Source: Desulfosudis oleivorans Hxd3 (GTDB taxonomy: Bacteria; Desulfobacterota; Desulfobacteria; Desulfobacterales; Desulfosudaceae). Taken from it: a stretch of DNA of 64,000 bases. Below, in pieces: positions 55,195 through 64,000 of this stretch. The notes beneath the pieces are model-generated. The model searched no databases. It was given only the letters and a program-made list of their open reading frames with translations, and was not told the DNA's origin. The stretch lies in assembly GCF_000018405.1 (NCBI RefSeq), contig NC_009943.1, positions 2,669,001 through 2,733,000 on the forward strand, given 5' to 3'. How positions within the stretch are numbered: position 1 is the first letter of the stretch; each line of letters starts with the position of its first letter. The position numbers were made by a program, and so were the translations under genes.

Positions 55195-56019
55195 ATGTCT
55201 TACAAGACCATTCTGCTGGATATTAACGATAGTGTCGCCACCATCACCTTAAACCGTCCCGAGGCCATGAACGCATGGAACCCGGCCATGTCCCGGGACC
55301 TGGGCCATGCCCTGGCGGCCCTGGACAAGGACGATACCGTGCGGGCCGTGGTGATCACCGGCGCGGGACGGGCTTTCTGCGCCGGCGCCGACCTTTCCGG
55401 CGCGGCCGAGGCCTTTGACGCGGAAAACAGGGAAGACGTAAGGGCTGCCCTGGCCTTTCCCGCGGTCATGCCCTACCAGATTCGAAAACCGGTGCTGGCC
55501 GCCATCAATGGCCATGCCATCGGCGTGGGCATCACCTTTTCCATGACCTGTGACATTCGCATCGTGGCCGAGGATGCCAAGATCCAGTTTGCCTTTGTGC
55601 GGCGGGGCCTGACCCCGGAGCTGGCCTCCCACGTGATCGTGCCCCGCATCGCGGGCCTCTCCGTGGCCGCGGACCTGATGCTCTCCGGCCGCATAATCAA
55701 CGGCAGGGAGATGGCCCGGCTGGGGCTGGCGTCAGAGGCCCTGCCGGCCGCGGACGTGCTGCCGGCCACCCTGGAGCGGGCCAGAGACTATAAAAACGCG
55801 GCCCCGGTGTCGGTGGCCATTACCAAGCACCTGCTGTGGCAGGGCCTCACCGCCTCCATTCCGGAAATGGATGACTCTGAATTTACCCTGTTCCAGTGGG
55901 TCTGCTGCCAGCCCGATGCCGCGGAAGGGGTGATCTCCTTTCTGGAAAAACGGGCGCCGGACTGGAAGATGTCGGCCAGTAAAGACCTGCCCGACCTGCT
56001 GGGCGATCCCCTGCCCTGA
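55195..56019 (+). CDS. Enoyl-CoA hydratase/isomerase family protein
   Basis: Crotonase-fold enzyme of 274 aa, cytoplasmic. Oxyanion-hole segments are VVITGAGRAFCAGADLSG and AINGHAIGVGITFSMTCD, followed by AEDAKIQFAFVRRGLTPELAS where the catalytic Glu is expected. Substrate unknown; fatty or aromatic acyl-CoA oxidation is likely in such organisms. AAAGGAGA before the ATG at 55195 decides the start over an upstream ATG at 55090 that lies inside the MITE. Confidence 0.9.
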   Translation: MSYKTILLDINDSVATITLNRPEAMNAWNPAMSRDLGHALAALDKDDTVRAVVITGAGRAFCAGADLSGAAEAFDAENREDVRAALAFPAVMPYQIRKPVLAAINGHAIGVGITFSMTCDIRIVAEDAKIQFAFVRRGLTPELASHVIVPRIAGLSVAADLMLSGRIINGREMARLGLASEALPAADVLPATLERARDYKNAAPVSVAITKHLLWQGLTASIPEMDDSEFTLFQWVCCQPDAAEGVISFLEKRAPDWKMSASKDLPDLLGDPLP

Positions 56020-56053
56020 ACGCATGAAAAACTGACAACCGGAGGATTTATCA

Positions 56054-57142
56054 ATGCAAAAAACCTTTTTGCGGGCCGGTTTTGTTTTATCGCTTGCCTG
56101 GGTGCTTCTTTGTTTTGCCACCGCCCATGCCACTCCGGTCATTATTGATCACAACTGCACCGACATCACCGCCATACCGGAATCCGCCATCAACCAGGCA
56201 AAAAGCACGCTGCACATCGCCTACGGCCACACCTCCCACGGCAGCCAGCTGACCAGCGGTATGACCGGGCTGGTTGCTTTTGCCAACACCGGCGGTCTCG
56301 GGCTGACACTGCCGGACAATGTCTTTGCGTGGAACAACGGCGGCGCCGGCGGCGCACTGGACCTGCACGACTACGCAATGGGTGGGGATGTGGGCTACCA
56401 TCCCGACTGGGTAGACAACACCCGGGCCTACCTTGACAATCCCGGCAATGCTGACGTTAATGTCATTATCTGGTCGTGGTGCGGCCAGGTGGACGATAAA
56501 TACAGGGCCGGCACTCTGAACAGCGAGTACCTGGCGCCCATGGCCGCACTGGAGGCCGCATACCCGGATGTAAATTTTGTCTACATGACCGGACACGTTG
56601 ATATCTGGGACGATGCCGACAACAAGGCCGCCAACCGGATGATCCGGGACTTCTGCATGGACAACGATAAAATCCTCTATGACTTTGCCGATATCGAGCG
56701 GTACAACCCGGACGGCACCTATTTCGAGTATGTTCACGACAATTGTGACTATTACGATACCGCTCCCGACGGAACCCGTCAGGGCAACTGGGCCATCGAG
56801 TGGCAGAACACGCATACGGAAGGTATGGACTGGTATGACTGCAGTTCAGCGCACAGCCAGGCCCTGAACGCCAATCAGAAAGCCTACGCGGCATGGTGGC
56901 TGTGGGCCGCACTGGCAGGATGGGACCCGGACCCGCCGGCGGATGACGACGATGATGATACGGCCGATGATGATGCGGGAGACGATGACAATACCGATAC
57001 GGATACGGTTCCCGATACGGACGATGACGGCAAGGACAGTCCTCTGCCCCCTGCCGGCGGTTCAGGCGGCGGTTGTTTTATCGGTACGCTTTGCTGGACA
57101 TTCGCGGATACGGTAGGGGCTAACCCTGTGTTTGCCCCTTGA
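56054..57142 (+). CDS. Exported protein with acidic linker and Cys-containing C-terminus
   Basis: A 362-aa Sec-exported protein (signal residues 1-27, ending ATAHA). Residues about 28-300 have IAYGHTSHGSQLTSGMTGL and VNVIIWSWCGQVD, which look like an SGNH-hydrolase-like extracellular domain, though I cannot name the family. Residues about 297-330 are a run of Asp/Thr, then PPAGGSGGGCFIGTLCW. The Gly-rich GGGCFI(A/G)T end is common in exported deltaproteobacterial proteins. The last 8 codons and stop lie inside a palindromic repeat, so the original C-terminus may have been lost. Confidence 0.65.
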   Translation: MQKTFLRAGFVLSLAWVLLCFATAHATPVIIDHNCTDITAIPESAINQAKSTLHIAYGHTSHGSQLTSGMTGLVAFANTGGLGLTLPDNVFAWNNGGAGGALDLHDYAMGGDVGYHPDWVDNTRAYLDNPGNADVNVIIWSWCGQVDDKYRAGTLNSEYLAPMAALEAAYPDVNFVYMTGHVDIWDDADNKAANRMIRDFCMDNDKILYDFADIERYNPDGTYFEYVHDNCDYYDTAPDGTRQGNWAIEWQNTHTEGMDWYDCSSAHSQALNANQKAYAAWWLWAALAGWDPDPPADDDDDDTADDDAGDDDNTDTDTVPDTDDDGKDSPLPPAGGSGGGCFIGTLCWTFADTVGANPVFAP

Positions 57143-57167
57143 TGGGCAAGCACAGTGGGCTGCCCCT
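57115..57167. repeat. Palindromic repeat at the 3' end of the exported-protein gene
   Basis: AGGGGCTAACCCTGTGTTTGCCC (57115-57137) pairs with GGGCAAGCACAGTGGGCTGCCCCT-type sequence (57144-57167) as an imperfect stem of about 23 bases with a short loop. It looks like a mobile palindromic unit of the GGGGCGAACCCTGTGTTCGCCC kind and could also act as a terminator. Confidence 0.75.
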
Positions 57168-57429
57168 GTAATATTTTGTCCCGCGCCTTGCATCCGGGGC
57201 CAAATCAACTCGTGACATATCCGAGTTCGCTCCTTCAAACCTCATGGATTGGAAAAAAGTGGTGACGCACACGGCTTGATATGCCAAACCCCGTTCACCA
57301 CAATACCCACAAGACCGTTTTGTCGGTTCTCCGCCCTTGCAAAAGCCCCTTTTCTCCCGATTTTTATCTATTTTTTATGTTAAAAATCAAAATTTTATAA
57401 AAATCATTTGAAAATCGGAAAAAAAATGC

Positions 57430-57457
57430 TTGACATCATGCTCAAGGATCATTAAAT
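57430..57457 (+). promoter_or_regulatory. Predicted sigma70 promoter of the hmc operon
   Basis: TTGACA (57430-57435), 16 bases, TTAAAT (57452-57457), in a strongly AT-rich stretch (57350-57430). The start of transcription would be about 270 bases before hmcA, giving a long leader. The stretch 57168-57429 contains nothing else I can assign. Confidence 0.5.
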
Positions 57458-57463
57458 CTGTTC

Positions 57464-57630
57464 ACATGCTTCCTACTATTTTGGTAGGATAATACCATAC
57501 CTTGAAAGTAGCAGTATTACCAAACCGATTTGGGGGGATACAACCTGATGCACTTCGTGCAGCATCCACTCAAAACCCGCCGATGCCGATGCAGGGCCGC
57601 GCATGAACGCGCCGGCCGGCTTTTTGTTGT
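57464..57630 (+). ncRNA. Candidate structured leader or small RNA ending in a terminator
   Basis: From the predicted start (about 57464) the RNA would include a TGCAC-TTC-GTGCA hairpin (57548-57560), then a CGCG-CATGAA-CGCG stem with flanking G/C pairs (57595-57613) followed after GGCCGGC by TTTTTGTTG. This would make a transcript of about 165 nt that ends before hmcA. It may be an attenuator of hmc or an independent small RNA. I could not match it to a known riboswitch family. Confidence 0.35.
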
Positions 57631-57647
57631 CCGTCAAGCAATAACAA

Positions 57648-57685
57648 GTGTCCATCCATTTAACATGGATGACACCATGTGGTGT
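57648..57685 (+). promoter_or_regulatory. Overlapping inverted repeats before hmcA
   Basis: GTGTCCATCCAT (57648-57659) pairs with ATGGATGACAC (57665-57675), one bulge. The perfect repeat ACACCA-TG-TGGTGT (57672-57685) shares bases with its 3' arm, so the two structures exclude each other. It lies between the terminator-like site and the hmcA start (57733), and could be an operator or an RNA switch. Confidence 0.5.
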
Positions 57686-57732
57686 TTCCAATCCAGAAAT
57701 GAGAATTTTTTCGCAAGGTCAAGGGATCGTTT

Positions 57733-59349
57733 ATGAAAAAGGTGCTTTTATCGATCGGTATTTTCATCACCCTGGTGTTGGCCATCAACATCACACTCCA
57801 TGCCCGGGACACGCTCGCCTCCGCCGGAGGCGATTCGGCACAACGGCCCGACCTGCTGATGATCGACAGCATGAAGGTGTTCGGCCCCATTAAAAGAAGA
57901 CCGGTGCCCTTTGCCCACGACGCTCACCAGAAGGCCGTGACCCAGAAGGGCCAGGACTGTTCGGTCTGCCACGAGGCAAAACCCGAATCAACGAACAATG
58001 AACTGGTCTACCTGTTCAAGCGGCTGGAAAACAGCGATGCCGACACCGTGCGCAACATCTACCACGGCCAGTGCATCGACTGCCATGAGCAGACCCTGGC
58101 CAGAGGAGACAAGAGCGGCCCGGTTTCCTGCAACGCCTGCCACACGAAAGACCCGAAATACACCCCCGGCCAGGCCCCCATGGGGTTTGACCATTCGCTT
58201 CACTACCGGCATGCCAAGGCCCGGGACAACAAGTGCGAACAGTGCCACCACGAGTACAACAAGGAAACCGAGAAGCTCGTATACGTCAAGGGCAAAGAGG
58301 GGTCCTGCCGTTACTGTCACGGCGACGTGAAGGTGGAAAACCGCATTCCCATGCAGGCCGCGGCCCATCAGGCGTGTATCACCTGCCACCAGGCTGAAAA
58401 GACGAAAAAGAAGAACAGCGGCCCCATCGACTGTGGCGGGTGCCATGATCCCGAGCAGCAGGCCCTGATCGCCAAGGTGGAGAATATCCCCCGTTATGAA
58501 CGGGGCCAGCCGGACGCGGCCCTGATCCTGCCCTTTTCGCCGGACAAGCCGGTTGACGACAAGAACCTCATGCAGCCGGTGGCCTTCAACCACCTGGCCC
58601 ACGAGTCGGCCAACGACACCTGCCGGGTCTGCCACCACGCGGAGATGACCGCCTGTGTCACCTGCCACACGATGAAAGGCGACCCGGAAAAGGGCGATGA
58701 TGTCAATCTCATGCTCGCCATGCACAAGGAAGACGCCGATCAGAGCTGTATCGGCTGCCACAAGACCCTGGCAGAAGAAACGGCCTGCATCGGCTGCCAT
58801 GCCGCCATGCCCCGGACGGCCAAAAAAGATGAGGCCGAATGCGCCGCCTGCCACACCGCACCACCGGATGCCGGCATGGACCTGGCAAAGATGGATGCCA
58901 AGGCAAGACGCGCCATGGCCGAGGCCATGCTCAAGGCAAGGCCTGACAATATAAAGAAGGTGGCCACAGAAGACATTCCGGAAACCGTCACCATTGACAC
59001 CATGGCCACGGTGCCGGCCATGACGGACCCGGACCTGGCACTCGACCAGTACAAAGAGGCCAAGCTGCCGCACCGCAAAATCTATGCGGCACTGAAAAAG
59101 GGCGTGACCGACAACAACCTGGCCGCATTTTTCCACGGCAACGAGACCACCCTGTGTCAGGGATGCCACCACAACAGCCCGGCCGGCACCAAACCGCCGA
59201 AATGCGCCAGCTGCCACAGCCGGCCGGATCGTGCCGCCAGCCCGCTGATGCCCGGCCTGAGGGGCGCCTATCACCAGCAGTGCATCGGGTGTCACCAGGT
59301 AATGAATATTGAAAAGGTCGGTTGCACCGACTGTCATGCAAAAAAGTAA
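57733..59349 (+). CDS. hmcA: High-molecular-weight cytochrome c HmcA, 16 haems
   Basis: Periplasmic electron carrier, 538 aa, with a signal peptide (residues 1-25). I count 16 CxxCH haem-binding motifs (for example CSVCH, CIDCH, CNACH, CEQCH, CRYCH, CITCH, CGGCH, CRVCH, CVTCH, two CIGCH, CAACH, CQGCH, CASCH, CIGCH, CTDCH), the same number as Desulfovibrio HmcA, which is about 545 aa. It takes electrons from periplasmic hydrogenases or cytochrome c3 and passes them to the membrane complex HmcBCDEF. First gene of the hmc operon. Confidence 0.96.
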   Translation: MKKVLLSIGIFITLVLAINITLHARDTLASAGGDSAQRPDLLMIDSMKVFGPIKRRPVPFAHDAHQKAVTQKGQDCSVCHEAKPESTNNELVYLFKRLENSDADTVRNIYHGQCIDCHEQTLARGDKSGPVSCNACHTKDPKYTPGQAPMGFDHSLHYRHAKARDNKCEQCHHEYNKETEKLVYVKGKEGSCRYCHGDVKVENRIPMQAAAHQACITCHQAEKTKKKNSGPIDCGGCHDPEQQALIAKVENIPRYERGQPDAALILPFSPDKPVDDKNLMQPVAFNHLAHESANDTCRVCHHAEMTACVTCHTMKGDPEKGDDVNLMLAMHKEDADQSCIGCHKTLAEETACIGCHAAMPRTAKKDEAECAACHTAPPDAGMDLAKMDAKARRAMAEAMLKARPDNIKKVATEDIPETVTIDTMATVPAMTDPDLALDQYKEAKLPHRKIYAALKKGVTDNNLAAFFHGNETTLCQGCHHNSPAGTKPPKCASCHSRPDRAASPLMPGLRGAYHQQCIGCHQVMNIEKVGCTDCHAKK

Positions 59350-59369
59350 CACCATTTGAGGGAATGCAT

Positions 59370-60431
59370 ATGTCTGTGTCACGAAGAAAGTTTCTGGCCT
59401 GGATGGGAACCGCCGGCGTCGGCCTGACCGGCGTTGGGCAGGCGGTCGCCGCCGGTCCCAAGGAGTTCAAGGGATACGCGAATTCGGTGGGTGTTCTTTT
59501 TGACGCCACCCGGTGCGTGGGGTGCCGGTCCTGCGAAGCGGCCTGCAACAAGGTCAACCAGTTACCGGCCCCGGAAAAACCGTTTGACGACCTGTCCGTA
59601 CTTGACGAAAAACGCCGCACCGATGCGGAATCGTTTACCGTGGTCAATCGTTACACCCCGCCGGGGGCCGCCAGGCCCGTGTTCCGAAAGATTCAGTGCA
59701 ACCACTGCCTGGAACCGGCCTGCGCATCGGCCTGTTTTGTCAAGGCCTTCAAAAAGACTCCCCAGGGGCCGGTCACTTACGACGCTTCAGTCTGCGTGGG
59801 ATGCCGCTATTGCATGATCGCCTGTCCCTTTGAAATCCCGTGTTACGAATATGATAAAGTCCTTACGCCCCGGGTCACCAAGTGTACCCTGTGCGCGCCC
59901 CGGCTCAAACAGGGGCTGCTGCCCGGCTGCGTGTCGGCCTGCCCCATGGAGGCCCTTACCTTCGGCAAGCGGGAAGACCTGTTGAAAATCGCCCACGAAC
60001 GCATTCGCGCCTATCCCGGGCGATACGTAGACCATGTCTACGGCGAGCGTGAGATGGGCGGCACCAGCTGGCTCCACCTGTCCGGGGTTCCCTTTGGCCA
60101 GATCGGCATGCGCGAGGACCTGGGCACCACGCCGGCGCCCCAGCTCACCAAGGGCGCCCTGTCCGTGGTTCCCATGGTGACCGGTCTGTGGCCGGTACTG
60201 CTGGTGGGCATCTATGCCATCACCCAGCGCAAGAACAAGATCGCCCGGGAGGAACAGGCCGAGGCGGTGGCCACTGCCGTGGCCCAAACCCAGGCCGAGG
60301 CCGAGGCCAAGCTGGCCAAGGCCAGGGAAGCCGCTGAAAAACAGAAACAGACCGCCATTGACCAGGCCGTGAAAAAGGCCCTGGAAGAAGCGGCGGCAGA
60401 AGAAAAAAGTCAAGATACGGAGGAGTCCTGA
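59370..60431 (+). CDS. hmcB: Hmc complex iron-sulfur subunit HmcB
   Basis: A 353-aa protein. A twin-arginine-like start ([13 protein letters not shown]) precedes four 4Fe-4S motifs: [40 protein letters not shown], and CTLCAP...CVSACP. A membrane helix ([19 protein letters not shown]) anchors the C-terminus, followed by a 60-residue Ala/Glu/Lys-rich coiled coil ([16 protein letters not shown]) on the other side. The second ATG is chosen because GAGGG is 7 bases upstream. Its stop overlaps hmcC as TGATG. Confidence 0.93.
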   Translation: MSVSRRKFLAWMGTAGVGLTGVGQAVAAGPKEFKGYANSVGVLFDATRCVGCRSCEAACNKVNQLPAPEKPFDDLSVLDEKRRTDAESFTVVNRYTPPGAARPVFRKIQCNHCLEPACASACFVKAFKKTPQGPVTYDASVCVGCRYCMIACPFEIPCYEYDKVLTPRVTKCTLCAPRLKQGLLPGCVSACPMEALTFGKREDLLKIAHERIRAYPGRYVDHVYGEREMGGTSWLHLSGVPFGQIGMREDLGTTPAPQLTKGALSVVPMVTGLWPVLLVGIYAITQRKNKIAREEQAEAVATAVAQTQAEAEAKLAKAREAAEKQKQTAIDQAVKKALEEAAAEEKSQDTEES

Positions 60432-61639
60432 TGTCACACGATATTTCGGCTGCGCGCGGCCGGTTGCTCACCCCGTTCAACATGATTTCCGGCATCATTC
60501 TGCTGATCGGCGTGGTTCTGACCATCGTCCGGTTTACCGGCGGGTTGAGCGCCATGACCAATCTTTCCCACAACAACCCGTGGGGCATCTGGATCGGCTT
60601 TGACCTGCTGGTGGGTGTGGCCCTGGCCGCCGGCGGCTATGTCACCTCCGCCGCCGTCTATGTCTTCGGTATGAAGAAATACCATTCCGCGGTGCGGCCG
60701 GCGGTACTCACCGGTTTTCTGGGATACGCCCTGGTGGTGGTGGCTCTGCACTACGACGTGGGCCGGCCCTGGCGCCTGCCCTACCCTTTTGCCATCTCAC
60801 CGGGCACCACGTCGCTGCTCTTCGAGGTGGGCGCCTGTGTGGCCCTTTACCTCACCGTCCTGTTTCTGGAGTTCTCCCCGGCGGCCCTGGAGTGGCTGGG
60901 CCTTCGCCGTGCCCGCAACCTGGCGGTCAAGCTCACCATGCTGCTGACCATCTTCGGCGTGGTGCTTTCCACCCTTCACCAGTCCTCCCTGGGGGCACTG
61001 TTTCTGATCGCGCCGTCCAAGCTCCACCCCCTGTGGTACACGCCCTACCTGCCCACCTACTTTTTCATATCCAGTATTATTGCCGGCCTTTCCATGGTGA
61101 TTTTTGAAAGTTCGCTGTCCCACCGGTATCTTCATCACAAGATGGACGAAACCCACCTGAAAGAGGCCGACGGCGTGGTGCTGGGCTTCGGCAGGGCAGC
61201 CTCCCTGGTGTTGTTCGGTTATTTTATCATCAAAGTCATCGGGGTGGCCAGCGGCGATCTCTGGCACTACCTGGCCACCGGTTACGGGGCATGGTTCCTG
61301 GTGGAGATGCTGGGCTTTGTGGCCCTGCCCTCTCTTTTGTACGCCATCGGCGCGCGTGAGAAAAACATCCGCCTGATCCGGTGGACCTCGGTTTTGGCCG
61401 TACTGGGGATTATCCTGAACCGTTTCAATGTCAGCCTGATCGCCTTTAACTGGCACCTGCCGGCGGACCAGCGGTACTTCCCCTCCTTGAGCGAGATCGG
61501 GGTATCTCTCTTTCTCGTGACCCTGGGTGTGCTGGCCTACCGGTTCATCGCCAGCCACATGCCGATTCTGTACGAACACCCGGAATATGCCGAACACGAG
61601 GCGCCGGAAGCCCAGAAGGCGACGGGGCACCACCATTAA
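60431..61639 (+). CDS. hmcC: Hmc complex integral membrane subunit HmcC (NrfD family)
   Basis: A 402-aa polytopic protein with about ten helices (for example FNMISGIILLIGVVLTIV, FLGYALVVVALHYDVG, SIIAGLSMVIFESSLSH). It belongs to the NrfD/PsrC quinone-interacting family and pairs with HmcB. HKMDETHLKEADG lies in a cytoplasmic loop. Translationally coupled to hmcB. Confidence 0.94.
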   Translation: MSHDISAARGRLLTPFNMISGIILLIGVVLTIVRFTGGLSAMTNLSHNNPWGIWIGFDLLVGVALAAGGYVTSAAVYVFGMKKYHSAVRPAVLTGFLGYALVVVALHYDVGRPWRLPYPFAISPGTTSLLFEVGACVALYLTVLFLEFSPAALEWLGLRRARNLAVKLTMLLTIFGVVLSTLHQSSLGALFLIAPSKLHPLWYTPYLPTYFFISSIIAGLSMVIFESSLSHRYLHHKMDETHLKEADGVVLGFGRAASLVLFGYFIIKVIGVASGDLWHYLATGYGAWFLVEMLGFVALPSLLYAIGAREKNIRLIRWTSVLAVLGIILNRFNVSLIAFNWHLPADQRYFPSLSEIGVSLFLVTLGVLAYRFIASHMPILYEHPEYAEHEAPEAQKATGHHH

Positions 61640-61683
61640 AAACGAAACCGGCGGCAAAACGCCGTTAAAACAGAGGAAAGCAT

Positions 61684-61818
61684 ATGGAAGGCACGATTCA
61701 CACCCTGCATGAGTTCATGCTGAAAACCGAGAGCATCACCTACATTCTTATTGTTTTCGGACTGATCGGCATCACCCTGTTCTGGCGGTTTTTAACGGAA
61801 CGGGACGACGGGGAGTAA
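61684..61818 (+). CDS. hmcD: Small membrane subunit HmcD
   Basis: A 44-aa single-helix protein, too short for many gene finders. It reads MEGTIHTLHEFMLKTESITY at the start, one helix (ILIVFGLIGITLFWRFL) and an acidic end (TERDDGE). Its place between hmcC and hmcE, and size, match the small D subunit of the Desulfovibrio operon. AGAGGAAAG is upstream. Confidence 0.85.
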   Translation: MEGTIHTLHEFMLKTESITYILIVFGLIGITLFWRFLTERDDGE

Positions 61819-61875
61819 CGCAACCGTTGTCAAACGCGGCGTCGATATTGGCACGCAACCTCATTCAAGGAGTAT

Positions 61876-62559
61876 ATGGTAATGTACGATTTTGTCACAG
61901 GCCCCCTGCTCTGGCTCACCTTCATCATCTTTGTCGTCGGCCTTCTTGTCCGGCTGGTGGTCTATATCCGCGGACTTGACTGGAAGGCGGACCGCGTCAC
62001 CTACCGGGTCAACACGTCATACGGGATAAAGGGGGCGCTGCGCTCGATCATTTCCTGGCTGATCCCCTACAAAACCTTTGGCTGGCGGACCAACCCGGTG
62101 ATGACGGTTCTTTTTTTCATCATGCATGTCGGCCTGCTGGTGACGCCGGTCTTTCTGAAGGCCCACAATTACATGCTGTACGATGCGTTCGGTTTCTCCC
62201 TGCCCACCATTCCGGACGGGGTGGCCGATCTCCTGACCATCGGCGTGATAACGGCTGTGGCCTTTATCCTGCTGCGCCGGCTTGCGCTGCCCGAGGTCCG
62301 CATTCTCACCGACTGGAAAGACATCGTGCTGCTGGGGATCACGGCGGCTCCCTTTGTCACCGGTTTTCTGGCCTACCACGAGGCGGGCAACTACGATTTC
62401 TGGATCATCGCCCATATATTAAGCGGCGAGATCATGCTGATAGCCGTTCCCTTTACCAAGCTTTCCCACTTCCTGCTCTTTTTCCTGTCCCGGGCACAGC
62501 TTGGCATGGATTTCGGCATTAAGCGCGGCGGAATGAAAGGCAAAGGGTTCGCCTGGTAG
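61876..62559 (+). CDS. hmcE: Hmc complex membrane subunit HmcE
   Basis: A 227-aa membrane protein with about five helices (PLLWLTFIIFVVGLLVRLVV, VMTVLFFIMHVGLLVTPVF, LLTIGVITAVAFILL, DIVLLGITAAPFVTGFLAY, IMLIAVPFTKLSHFLLFF) and conserved His in IMHVGLLV, AHNYM and AHILSGE. It resembles the haem b-binding gamma subunits of nitrate reductase-type complexes. AGGAG precedes the ATG. Confidence 0.9.
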   Translation: MVMYDFVTGPLLWLTFIIFVVGLLVRLVVYIRGLDWKADRVTYRVNTSYGIKGALRSIISWLIPYKTFGWRTNPVMTVLFFIMHVGLLVTPVFLKAHNYMLYDAFGFSLPTIPDGVADLLTIGVITAVAFILLRRLALPEVRILTDWKDIVLLGITAAPFVTGFLAYHEAGNYDFWIIAHILSGEIMLIAVPFTKLSHFLLFFLSRAQLGMDFGIKRGGMKGKGFAW

Positions 62560-62614
62560 GCGCTTCCCTGGACACGAAACAGAGCAACTGTTTGAGCAAT
62601 AAGGATAGACGATT

Positions 62615-63997
62615 ATGCCTGAAGGAACACTGTGCAACCGCAAAATGGTCAACGAGAAGGAGTTTCTCTCCGCGCTCCTGGCGGACAAGCAGGGCAAGCA
62701 GTACTACGCGGAACTGAACGAACTGGATGTGGACCACAAGAAGCTGGTCGATACCCTGTCCAAGACCCTTAAATCCCGCACGAAAACATGGCTTGAAATC
62801 TGCGCCCACTGCGGTATGTGCGCCGACAGCTGTTTTTTCTACCTGGCCAACAAAAAGGATCCGGAGCAGGTCCCCTCCTACAAGATTCAGTCCACCCTGG
62901 GCCGGCTGGTCAAGGCCCCTCACAAGGCGGACAACGCCTTCATGCAGTACTGCATGGACACGGCCTGGGGCAAATGCACCTGTTGCAACCGGTGCGGCTC
63001 TTACTGCCCCTTCGGCATCGACATGGGGGTCATGTTCAGCTACCTGCGGGGCCTGCTCTTCTCTCAGGGCTTTGTTCCCTGGGAACTCAAGATCGGTTCC
63101 GGCATGCACCGCATCTACCAGGCACAGATGGATGTCACGTCCGAAGACTGGGTCGAAACCTGCGAATGGATGGCCGAAGAGAGCGAGGAAGAGTACCCGG
63201 GCCTGGAAATCCCCATCGACAAGGAGGGGGCCGACATCATGTACACGGTCAACGCCCGGGAGCCCAAGCACTACCCCCAGGACATCGCCGAGGCGGCCAT
63301 GCTCTTTCACATTGCCGGTGAAAACTGGACCGTGCCCAGCCGAGGATGGGAAGAGACCAGCCTGGCCATGTTCGCCGGCGACTGGGAGGCCTGCAAGATG
63401 CAGGTGGAGTCGGTGTACGCGGCCATGGACCGGCTCAAGCCCAAGCGCATGGTGGTCACCGAGTGCGGCCATGCCTATCGGGCCACGGTAATTGAAGGTC
63501 CCTACTGGGCCGGCCTTGCCTCGGGCAAGACCCCGGTGGAAAGCCTTCACTACGTGGAGTGGGTGGCCGAGGCCCTGCGTACCGGCAAACTCAAGATCGA
63601 CCCGGCCAAAAAAATCAAGGAACCGGTAACCTACCAGGACTCCTGCAACTATATCCGAAACGCGGGCCTGCGCGATATCCCCAGAGAGATCATGAGCTAC
63701 ATCGCCGAGGATTTCCGGGAGATGAAGCCCTGCAAGGAGCACAACTTCTGCTGCGGCGGCGGCGGTGGCATGAACGGCCTGGGCCGCTACCGGGAGCAGC
63801 GCAATATCGGCCTGAAGGTCAAGCGGGATCAGATTCTGGCCACCGGCGCCAAGCTGGTGATCTCGCCGTGCCACAACTGCTGGGACGCCATCCGGGATAT
63901 GGAAGAGGTCTACCGGATCGGCATCCGCTGGAGTTTTTTAAAGCCACTGCTGCTGGACATGGTGATCGTGCCGGAGCACCTGCGGGCCGAGGAGTAA
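62615..63997 (+). CDS. hmcF: Hmc complex cytoplasmic iron-sulfur subunit HmcF (CCG domain, HdrD-like)
   Basis: A 460-aa protein. Two ferredoxin-like motifs ([11 protein letters not shown] and [14 protein letters not shown], residues about 68-135) are followed by CCG cysteine-rich domains ([33 protein letters not shown]). CCG domains occur in heterodisulfide reductase HdrD/B and bind a non-cubane cluster, so HmcF is the likely cytoplasmic exit of electrons to sulfate reduction. It ends 3 bases before the window edge, so further genes (for example rrf regulators) may follow. Confidence 0.94.
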   Translation: MPEGTLCNRKMVNEKEFLSALLADKQGKQYYAELNELDVDHKKLVDTLSKTLKSRTKTWLEICAHCGMCADSCFFYLANKKDPEQVPSYKIQSTLGRLVKAPHKADNAFMQYCMDTAWGKCTCCNRCGSYCPFGIDMGVMFSYLRGLLFSQGFVPWELKIGSGMHRIYQAQMDVTSEDWVETCEWMAEESEEEYPGLEIPIDKEGADIMYTVNAREPKHYPQDIAEAAMLFHIAGENWTVPSRGWEETSLAMFAGDWEACKMQVESVYAAMDRLKPKRMVVTECGHAYRATVIEGPYWAGLASGKTPVESLHYVEWVAEALRTGKLKIDPAKKIKEPVTYQDSCNYIRNAGLRDIPREIMSYIAEDFREMKPCKEHNFCCGGGGGMNGLGRYREQRNIGLKVKRDQILATGAKLVISPCHNCWDAIRDMEEVYRIGIRWSFLKPLLLDMVIVPEHLRAEE

Positions 63998-64000
63998 TGC

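Noticed and set aside
57464-57732. Possible cyclic-di-GMP (GEMM) riboswitch before hmcA
   Set aside because: The conserved GACGCAAAGCC and GGTAGC segments are absent.
57988-59382. Minus-strand reading frame of 464 codons
   Set aside because: Antisense to the 16-haem cytochrome hmcA.

Overview
The window is about 64 kb of bacterial chromosome with fairly high GC and dense, mostly operonic genes. Three things point to a strictly anaerobic, sulfate-reducing member of Desulfobacterota (Deltaproteobacteria): a complete Hmc transmembrane electron-transfer operon with a 16-haem cytochrome, a selenocysteine tRNA, and general gene content. I think it is close to the Desulfosudis/Desulfococcus type, but that species-level guess rests on memory and not on a comparison.

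Layout. Positions 1-4.4 kb hold an Epd-like dehydrogenase, a zinc-ribbon protein, methionine aminopeptidase with a SEC-C tail, QueF and a cNMP-PATAN regulator. From 11.35 down to 4.4 kb on the minus strand, ruvCAB runs directly into a cell-envelope set: an L,D-transpeptidase (YkuD + NTF2-like), a membrane coiled-coil protein, an M99/Csd4-like carboxypeptidase and a bactofilin. This is the same kit that sets helical cell shape in Helicobacter, and it is the most interesting system I see. From 16.3 to 11.4 kb lies the Tol-Pal envelope operon (tolQRAB-pal-cpoB) with its own promoter and a strong terminator after pal. htpG follows with a sigma32-like promoter and a decayed integrase end upstream, then larC, a PepT-like peptidase and tRNA-Sec.

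From 21.6 to 28 kb (plus) are phospholipid genes psd-pssA, leuB-type dehydrogenase, asd, greA, rpoZ, a TtcA-like enzyme and folE2. From 37.3 to 27.9 kb (minus) is a long housekeeping run: ribF, def, fmt, rsmB, a PASTA protein, rpe, aroQ, dtd, an M18 aminopeptidase and a D-Ala-D-Ala carboxypeptidase. tRNA-Leu(CAG) and a CheY-like regulator precede a defence block at 38.3-47.7 kb: hsdM, hsdS, a GmrSD-like nuclease and hsdR, all translationally coupled, then an unknown gene and a HigBA-type toxin-antitoxin pair with an apparently leaderless promoter.

From 47.8 to 57.1 kb is a mixed region: cysteine desulfurase, a DUF5661-like protein, an unusually long CDP-alcohol phosphatidyltransferase, a truncated formyltransferase-like gene, a GGDEF-EAL protein, a transposase remnant, an Fe-S protein, a MITE-like element, an enoyl-CoA hydratase and an exported protein whose end is altered by a palindromic repeat. 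The last 6.5 kb is hmcABCDEF, preceded by a 590-base leader region with a promoter, a hairpin-plus-T-tract and two overlapping inverted repeats.
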